A DNA stretch of 64,000 nucleotides, taken from Umbilicaria muhlenbergii. Lineage: Eukaryota; Ascomycota; Lecanoromycetes; Umbilicariales; Umbilicariaceae. The position numbers and the translations under genes were made by a program. Of this stretch, positions 57,170 to 64,000 are shown piece by piece. Each line of letters begins with the position of its first letter. The stretch's first letter is position 1. The notes below the pieces were generated by a model. That model searched no databases. It had not been told where the DNA came from and worked only from the letters and a program-made list of their open reading frames with translations. Where the stretch lies: the NCBI GenBank assembly GCA_000611775.1, contig KK106985.1, forward strand, positions 1,846,291-1,910,290, read 5' to 3'.

Positions 57170-59053
57170 ATGGCTGAACCAGTGTAAGTTGCCCATTCTT
57201 CAAATACGCCCCACGTTTAACTCCCTCGTCATAATTGCCAAATCCGCCTGATGCTGTGATGGTTCAACACCCCACCCACCACTCTTCGGCGAGGCTTCAG
57301 GTCTTTTATATCGCTGCTCACCTGAGCTTCTGCTTGGATGCTTGGAATAGTATGCTGATTGAAGCGCGCGTGCTGCCGGCGGCAATGTCGGTGGACCTGC
57401 GCGCACCGATCTTAGTGGTGACTTCGGCCTTATCGGTCTGGCCGTCATGGGCCAGAACCTGATCCTGAACGCTGCCGACCATGGCTTCACTGTCGTGGCT
57501 TTCAATCGGACGGTGTCGAAGGTCGACCGCTTTCTAGAAAACGAGGCCAAAGGTAGGCTTCTAGACTTGGCAAGCCTGGCTGGTAGGAAGCAATCCACTG
57601 ACCACATTGCTCTTAGGCAAATCCATCGTTGGGGCCCACTCAATCCAGGAGTTCATCCTGAAGCTCAAGAAACCCCGCAGGATTATGCTCTTGGTTATGG
57701 CTGGAAAGCCGGTCGACGACTTCATTGACGCCCTACTGCCATTCGTCGAGAAAGGAGACATCATCATCGATGGTGGAAACTCGCACTATCCAGACACCAA
57801 CCGCCGGACGAAGGCGTTGTCAGAGAAAGGTATCCGATTCGTGGGTACTGGTGTCTCAGGCGGTGAAGAAGGTGCCCGTTACGGTCCCAGTCTGATGCCC
57901 GGTGGCAACGAGGAGGCGTGGCCGTACATCAAGGACGTATTCCAGAGCATCGCCGCCAAAAGCGACGGTGAGCCCTGCTGCGATTGGGTCGGTGATGAAG
58001 GTGCCGGCCACTACGTCAAGATGGTCCACAACGGTATCGAATATGGTGACATGCAATTGATCTGCGAGGTAAAGACGTCTCTTTTGCTGAAGGCCACCTT
58101 GATGATATTGAGCTAAGCCATTCCTATAGGCCTATGATATCATGAAGCGAGGTCTAGGCCTTCACCCCAAGGAGATGGCAGAGGTTTTCGATAAATGGAA
58201 CAAGGGAGTGTTGGACTCGTTCTTGATCGAAATCACCAGGGATGTCCTCAGATTCAACGACGACGATGGCACCCCATTGGTAGAGAAAATCCTCGATTCC
58301 GCAGGCCAAAAAGGAACTGGAAAATGGACCGCCATCAATGCTCTGGATCTTGGCATGCCAGTCACACTGATTGGTGAGGCTGTGTTTGCCAGATGCTTGA
58401 GTTCATTGAAGGAGGAGCGGGGGCGGGCTTCCGGTCTCCTCGATGGACCTACACCTAAGTTCACCGGCGACAAGCAGGAGTTTCTCGACAACCTCGAGCA
58501 AGCCTTATACGCATCGAAGATCATTTCTTACGCCCAAGGTTTCATGCTGATCCAGAACGTAGGTCGCTTTCGAAGCAGAGTTATGCGTGAAATGTTACTT
58601 ACCGGTTTATAGGCTGCCAAGGAGTACAAGTGGAAGCTGAACAAGCCATCCATTGCCTTGATGTGGCGTGGAGGCTGCATTATCCGATCTGTTTTCCTCA
58701 AGGACATCACATCGGCCTACCGCAACAATCCAGAGCTTGAGAATCTCCTCTTCGATGACTTCTTCAACAAGGCTATCCACAAGGCGCAGCCTGGATGGAG
58801 GGACATTGTGAGCAAGGGTGCTCTTTGGGGAATCCCCACACCGGCTTTCAGCACTGCTCTCAGCTTCTTCGATGGTTATCGTACCAAGGACCTACCTGCC
58901 AACCTTCTTCAAGCCCAGAGAGATTACTTCGGTGCTCACACCTTCAGGATCAAGCCAGAGTACGCGAACGAGAAGTATCCCAAGGGTGCAGACAACCACG
59001 TCAACTGGACTGGCAGAGGAGGCAACGTGTCGGCATCAACTTACCAGGCATAA
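57170..59053 (+). CDS. GND1: 6-phosphogluconate dehydrogenase, decarboxylating
   Basis: Exons 57170-57183, 57416-57552, 57617-58068, 58130-58558 and 58613-59053 give 490 aa, the usual family length. Exon 1 codes MAEP plus two bases. A 232-nt intron leads to [18 protein letters not shown], the NADP-binding loop. [14 protein letters not shown] and [19 protein letters not shown] are the substrate-binding signatures, and [20 protein letters not shown] holds the catalytic Lys and Asn. The last exon has RGGCIIRS and [20 protein letters not shown], ending [13 protein letters not shown]. It converts 6-phosphogluconate to ribulose-5-phosphate, CO2 and NADPH in the oxidative pentose phosphate pathway in the cytosol. 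Introns 2-4 are 64, 61 and 54 nt. All GT/AG ends keep frame. Confidence 0.95.
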
Positions 59054-59720
59054 ACGGATCGTTGAAAGCGGGAGCACTCGCGGTCGGAGGTTACTGACGA
59101 TAAACAGCTGAGAATGCGCACAACCCTGCCTTTTGATGCAATAGCACTTTATTTGTACAAGGTAGACATGAAACTTCGACGTGAACACACATGTAGATAG
59201 AATCGGGACCTTTGACGCTGATGTGGACGTGCTTTCTGTAACCGAATGTTCGTGGCACCAATGCACGTTTACATAACATTCCCTCTGACCCTATCGAGTC
59301 CCTCCGCTGATTGTGTATCCGGTATTCCGTACCTGTCACATCAATCACCAACAGCACATTTGGAGTCATGTCAATAGCTCCTAGGCCCCAACCCGGTCAA
59401 ATCAAGCTCCTCATCGCGCGGGAATCGCGCCTTGCCAAGCGTGAAGGTGGAACCTGCTAAGCTAGGATACTTCGGAGGATGATGTGCGCTGCAAGGGATT
59501 AGGGAGTTCGGTATGAGATAAAGATTCCGAAGAAAACCACCATCCTCAACGAATATCTAAGACCAGCACAGCATTATCTTGGTTCCCTGTACACAGTCGT
59601 CTCCGTCTAACGCGTCGACACCCATCCTCAAAAGCCGCGGCGCGTCCTAGCCAAGACCGCTTCAGCAAGCACCACTCGGATGTCGATATCATCGGCCCTA
59701 TTCAACTCCCCATATTAGGG
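59054..59720. other. Intergenic, 6PGDH to transporter
   Basis: 667 bp, same-strand genes on both sides. Holds the 6PGDH 3' UTR and the transporter promoter. No ORF with family features. Confidence 0.5.
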
Positions 59721-61481
59721 ATGGATGGCGCTATAGATAGGCTTCCTCGGCAAAGGAGCTCATTGAACCGTGCTAGAACAGCCGTTAGGACCAATACGAA
59801 GCCAGAGGGAAGCAGCGGTCTACCACCCGGAAGGTGGGAAGGTCACAACGACGTCCATGAGACTGGGGAGTCAAAGCATTCCGCAATCTCCTCCGACGAG
59901 GAGCTTAGGTCCGGTTCTTCATCTTACACTACTAGCGAGGACGTCGAGCTTGATCATATGGGCTTGGGGGATAGATTGAGCGACGATGAAGAGACGGGGT
60001 TGACAAAGGGGGACCGGCGCAGAAGGAGGCGGAGGAAAAGGCGGCATACCTTGATGGACGAGCGGATAGCGGTGGCCGCCGAGGTTGAGAAGCAAGAACG
60101 GACTCTAGCAGACAGGAGCATCATCACAAAACTACTTGTTAATGCTGTACTGATTGGGTTATGGTTGGTGGTCTGTCCTTGTCAGGCACGAGATGAGCTA
60201 ACATCCGTCTTAGGTATACCTTCTCGCTGTCGATATCTATCGTAAGTCTATGGCGCTATTCTGACACTGTGACCATAGGCTAAGGCATATTTCAGTACAA
60301 TACGTGGATGTTCTCATCGAAACATCTCGATTTTCACTTTCCCCTATTCACGACATGCATACACATGCTCGTGCAATTCTCACTGGCGTCCCTCGTTCTG
60401 TACCTCTTCCCACGCTTTCGACCACGGGCCGACAGCATTTCCAATCCTGATAATCTCGCACCACCGAGTCCCAAGTCCACTCTAGCCGACAAGCCTCTCA
60501 TGACCCGCAGTTTCTATCTTACCAGGATTGGTCCTTGCGGCGCAGCTACAGGCCTTGACATTGGGCTTGGAAACATGAGTCTCAAGTTCATTACGCTCAC
60601 CTTTTTCAGTAAGTTTTCTGAGTTGTCACTAGCTCTGCCCCTGCTAATACGAAGCCCCAGCGATGTGCAAATCATCGGCCTTGGCCTTCGTTCTCATTTT
60701 CGCATTTCTGTTCCGCCTCGAAACGCCTTCCCTCAAGTTAATCCTTATCATCGCTACTATGACGATAGGTGTCATTATGATGGTTGCCGGCGAAGCAGCG
60801 TTCAACGCTCTTGGATTCATACTCATCATATCCTCCGCTTTCTTCTCTGGCTTCCGCTGGGCTCTTACACAGATTCTCCTTCTCCGAAATCCTGCAACCT
60901 CGAATCCATTCAGTAGTATTTTCTTTCTTGCACCGATCATGTTTTTGAGTTTACTGCTTATTGCATTGCCGGTCGAGGGACCGAGGGCAATCGTTGCCGG
61001 TATTCACGCGTTGACGGAGGAAAAGGGCCTTTTTCTGGGCTTCGGACTTTTGCTATTCCCAGGCGTTCTTGCATTCATGATGACATCCTCGGAATTCGCC
61101 CTCCTGCAACGTACCTCTGTCGTCACTCTTAGCATCTGCGGCATCTTCAAGGAAGTCGTGACCATATCCGCCGCCGGCATCGTGTTTCATGATCCGCTCA
61201 CGCCGATAAACATCAGTGGGTTATTGGTGACGATTGCGAGTATTGGGTCGTATAACTACATGAAAATCACGAAGATGAGAAGGGAAGCTAGAGATCGGGC
61301 GCAGAAGATTATAGACAGAGAGGACTCGGCACCTATGCTTGCCGATGGGGAACATGACGAAGAGATCGATGGACCTGGCTGGTCGAGCTTGGATCAACCG
61401 CCTTGGGTGGGGAGAAAAGGCATTGGAGTCGGCACCGCAGGGAGAGAGTCCCCAGGGAAGCGGACAGAAGATGTTGAGTGA
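59721..61481 (+). CDS. TPT-family (nucleotide-sugar/triose-phosphate type) transporter
   Basis: Exons 59721-60163, 60214-60241, 60296-60608 and 60661-61481 give 534 aa. The first 135 residues are cytosolic, with acidic patches (DDEETGLTKGD) and a basic run (RRRRRRKRRH). The membrane part starts LVNAVLIGLWYTFSLSISIY, of which the second exon of only 28 nt codes the middle. NTWMFSSKHLDFHFPLFTTC is a typical TPT motif. About ten helices follow, with GLDIGLGNMSLKFITLTFF and SGFRWALTQILL being family hallmarks close to SLC35C2/Ymd8-type proteins. The C-terminus is hydrophilic. It probably works in the Golgi or ER as an antiporter, but the substrate cannot be read from sequence. The donor of intron 1 (GTTGGT) is weak; the frame and protein across the join are good. 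Confidence 0.88.
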
Positions 61482-62039
61482 ACTTGTTGGCATACATGAA
61501 ACGTTACATTCGTCGTGGAGTCTCGACATGCATTGGCGGCGTTGGGGAAGTGGAATCAGGTAGATACCATTTGGGCGCGAGCATGGCGCTTGGAAAATCA
61601 ATGTGTAGTAGTTGTCATCGGTGCACACCATTACGATCATACTCATCAACGGAGACGCTCTAAGCTGTGTACTCCACCACGTACAGTAAGGATAGTACCA
61701 ACCAAAATGCGTTCCCTACGTACCTTCCCCTTCAGGATCGCCAAGCCAAGGGAACACAGGGCTTCGGTCCGTGCCGAGCCCGTTCGCGCTAGTGGGCGTT
61801 CTGCGAGCAGGTTGGCCGACTTTCGCTGGCCTATTATTCCACGTCAGTGAAGCAGCGGCGTGAACAGTCTTCACCTCACGCCTGCCGCCGTCTTCTCTTT
61901 TCCTTTTCTCGTCACTCCTTTGCAGAGTCTTCCGAGTGCGGCTTCCTCGCATTGCGAAGGCATTTCCCTGCGTAAATGCGTCCTTGAAGCTGTGGAACGA
62001 GCCCTCGCCAGAGCACCACAACGCAGTAGCAGCGCGAGG
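61482..62039. other. Intergenic, transporter to LSM12
   Basis: 558 bp. Transporter 3' UTR and LSM12 promoter and 5' UTR. A GTG-start ORF reading into LSM12 from 61860 is not needed, since a good ATG is present at 62040. Confidence 0.5.
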
Positions 62040-62975
62040 ATGGCAGAGACGAAGCGTCCGAATGCGGGAGGGAAGGTGCCACCGGCGACTCCCAATATCG
62101 GGCCTTCGGGGATGGTGTCTTTGGAGAGCGCGCTGAGCGGGGTGATTGGTGCACGGTGAGCTCTTTCGACTTACTTTACAGATTGCGTTTCCATAGCTTT
62201 GCATCTCTATAAACGCAGCTTCGCATGTTCTGTGGAGCCTGCTGCTTCAGGCTGCAGTTTCTATTCACTCAGCTCTCGTCGACAAGCGAACGGCGCGGCT
62301 AACGTCTTCGGCCTACCTTGTAGCATCCGCGTCACCATCAATAACCCTACAGCCTCCACTCTGGAAGGCACACTCTTCACCGCCTGCCCTATCACAAACT
62401 TCATCGCCATCTCTACCACTCCGGCTTCGACGTACCATATCCTCCCGATCTCGACCATCCAGAACTTCACGCTCCTCTCCCTGCCTCCACCTCCGTCCCC
62501 CTCTACACCCTTTACCAGCGCGCAACCGCCCATTACTCCAATTTCTACCAGTGCGCTTGCCTCTCGCGTTGATGCCGCAGTCGAGCGTCTGAAAGAAGCT
62601 GAGAGGCGTAAGGGAAAGGGTGTTGGAAGGGAAGCGCAGGATATCTTTGACGCACTGTCAAGGACGCTGCCGACGAGATGGGATGGGACGAGTATTATCG
62701 TGCTGGATGCGGTGGTTATTGCCAGTCCGTACAGGCCGGACGACTGTCGCGGTGGGGCTGGGGCGCCGACGGGTACTCTGGCGAGGGTGAAGAAGGTGGT
62801 GAGTACGGAGTTTGAAAATCCCTGTAGAATGGGAGTTTGGAAGGCCTTGTAAACTAACATGATGGTCTGTCCTTAGCTTGAGAATGAACGGAAGAAGTTG
62901 GCGGACCGAACTAACAAACCTTTGCCTGCGATTCCGGCGGCAGTGCCGACCAGCGGTCCAAGGAAGGGAGGGTGA
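62040..62975 (+). CDS. LSM12-like protein (Lsm plus anticodon-binding domain)
   Basis: Exons 62040-62155, 62324-62798 and 62877-62975 give 229 aa. Exon 1 codes MAETKRPNAGGKVPPATPN to ALSGVIGA. A 168-nt intron with CTAAC and CTTGTAG joins it to RIRVTINNPTASTLEGTLFT. This with ACPITNFIAIST and YHILPISTIQNFTLLS forms the Lsm-type domain. The anticodon-binding (AD) domain follows at about 120-200: ASRVDAAVERLKEAERRKGK, then VGREAQDIFDALSRTLPTRW and IIVLDAVVIASPY. The last exon reads LENERKKLADRTNKPLPAIP. Lsm12 proteins associate with ataxin-2/Pbp1 and polysomes, and in animals with NAADP signalling. Which applies here is unknown. The middle intron start, GTGAGC, is good. Confidence 0.88.
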
Positions 62976-63326
62976 AATTTGGGAGAGCTATCTGACTAGA
63001 GTTTACTTCTCGGCTCAGGCTATGGGTAGGGAGCTGCTATCTGCTTGTATTTTTGCGTGGAGTGCAGCAAGGCAATAGGCCATGTCAGGCGGAGACACCT
63101 CGGCAAGGTCTAAAAATACTACTATATCAAATAAGATTCTCATGTGGTCACCAGAACCCCCTACCAGAAAGCAGGAGAGATGGGAACCTTTCAGCCACGA
63201 CAACGAGTCTGGGACGCAGTCGTCATTAGACCTCTCCGCGAAATTTGATAATGCTCTCAGCCCTGTGGCGATTCATGCCCCCAGTACTCCCGGTTTATTC
63301 TCCCGGTCGAGACATAATCTACGATG
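62976..63326. other. Convergent 3' region LSM12 / APN1
   Basis: 351 bp with two 3' UTRs. Nothing else recognised. Confidence 0.55.
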
Positions 63327-64000
63327 TCAAATGTCAGACAGCTCACTACCACTCTCCTCCGTAGCCTCCCCTTCCTCCCCCTTCCTCTTCTTCTTCCTCT
63401 TCCCCTTGGCCCCCCCTTTCTCCCTCGCCACCCTCTCCTTCTCCAGCTTCCTCTCAAAAGCCTCCAAATACTTCCCCCGTTCCCCCTCCCCCCTATCCGC
63501 CAACTCCCTTTCCAACCCCAAAAACTCCTCCCCCTCCCCATCCATCCCAATCAGCCCCTCCAACAACTTGATCTCCCGCGCCCAAACCCCTTTATCCTCG
63601 ACCGTCTTCCCTTCCTCGTCGGTCCGCTCAATCGGCGTCTCCAACACCATCGGCAGCCCTTCAAACCGGCGCTCATTCATCACGTTATGGAAAGCCCTGA
63701 GTCCCAAAAACCCAACCCCGATATTCTGATGCAGGTCGCGGTGGCTCCCCAGTGGCGCTTTCGAGTCGTTAATGTGCAACGCGCTCAGATACCGCATCCC
63801 GACCACCCTATCGAACTCGTCCAGTACGGCGGAGAAGGTGGCCGGGGAGCGCAGGTCGTACCCGGCGGCGAAGGCGTGGCACGTGTCCAGGCAGACCCCG
63901 ATGCGGGTTTTGTCGTCCACGAGGGCGATGATGTCGCGCAGGTCTTCGAAGGTGGAGCCGATGACGTTGCCGGCGCCGGCCATGTTTTCGAGGACGGGTT
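63327..64000 (-). CDS. APN1: AP endonuclease Apn1 (endonuclease IV family), C-terminal part
   Basis: The open frame runs to the window edge and starts beyond it. Visible metal ligands match the three-zinc site of endonuclease IV: Glu in PVLENMAGAGN, Asp and His in GVCLDTCHAFAAGYD, His in SALHINDSK, Asp and His in SHRDLHQNIG, and Glu in MVLETP. After the TIM barrel a long charged tail follows, ending with a basic block (KGGAKGKRKKKRKGEEG) like the nuclear signal of yeast Apn1, and an acidic end. It cuts DNA 5' to abasic sites in base-excision repair in nucleus and mitochondria. About the N-terminal half is missing from the window. Confidence 0.93.
   Translation of the reverse strand, partial: PVLENMAGAGNVIGSTFEDLRDIIALVDDKTRIGVCLDTCHAFAAGYDLRSPATFSAVLDEFDRVVGMRYLSALHINDSKAPLGSHRDLHQNIGVGFLGLRAFHNVMNERRFEGLPMVLETPIERTDEEGKTVEDKGVWAREIKLLEGLIGMDGEGEEFLGLERELADRGEGERGKYLEAFERKLEKERVAREKGGAKGKRKKKRKGEEGEATEESGSELSDI

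Noticed and set aside
1-64000. tRNA, rRNA, CRISPR, transposon or virus-like element
   Set aside because: I looked for tRNA T-loop patterns, terminal repeats and reverse-transcriptase, integrase or transposase motifs by eye and recognised none. A covariance-model and repeat-library search would be decisive.
1-64000. Biosynthetic cluster or defence-type system
   Set aside because: No synthase, tailoring set, NLR, HET domain or toxin-like pair; neighbours are unrelated housekeeping genes.

Overview
The window is nuclear DNA of a filamentous ascomycete (Pezizomycotina). The genes are split by short introns of mostly 46-79 nt with GT/AG ends and CTAAC/CTGAC-like branch points. The proteins are most like filamentous-fungal versions, for example a Ras-associated LRR/PP2C adenylate cyclase, Ssr4, an Asl1-type GH128 and a secreted tyrosinase. 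The genus cannot be fixed from sequence alone. I see no prokaryotic, plasmid or virus-like element, no rRNA or tRNA gene and no CRISPR array.

Layout. 0-3.3 kb: the 3' end of a Swd3/WDR5 COMPASS subunit and the SWI/SNF-RSC subunit Ssr4. 3.3-15.1 kb: a gene-poor accessory stretch with a secreted tyrosinase, a secreted P/T-rich protein whose frame breaks at a homopolymer, a frame-broken metallophosphoesterase and a secreted Ser-rich GH128 glucanase-like protein. 15.1-29.8 kb: RED-like splicing factor, the UBR1 N-recognin, QCR9, PYM, HEM14 and TYS1. 30.7-38 kb: adenylate cyclase. 38.8-39.8 kb: a small Cys-rich membrane protein. 40.2-50.3 kb: a Drn1/CWF19L1-like protein divergent from UTP20. 50.8-54.8 kb: ZIM17 divergent from cullin-3. 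55.3-59.1 kb: an RBM42-like RRM protein divergent from 6-phosphogluconate dehydrogenase. 59.7-63 kb: a TPT-family transporter and LSM12. At the right edge, an APN1 AP endonuclease runs out of the window.

The genes are mostly unrelated housekeeping functions: chromatin, splicing, ribosome biogenesis, ubiquitin ligation, cAMP signalling, haem and respiration, the pentose phosphate pathway and base-excision repair. There is no metabolite cluster. Close head-to-head pairs with a shared promoter interval are frequent: QCR9/PYM, HEM14/TYS1, Drn1-like/UTP20, ZIM17/CUL3 and RBM42-like/6PGDH. Exon models were rebuilt by eye from splice signals and remembered protein families. Several genes begin with very small coding exons (9-45 nt) followed by a longer first intron, so simple ORF calling misses or truncates them (QCR9, 6PGDH, Drn1-like, CUL3, SSR4, CYR1).

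I found no convincing undescribed multi-gene system. The points most worth a second look are the two frame-broken genes in the accessory stretch, the tyrosinase linker with a Kex2-like site, the possible membrane-anchored alternative N-terminus of adenylate cyclase, a GC-AG in-frame intron in the membrane protein, and an intron that splits the neddylated lysine codon of cullin-3.
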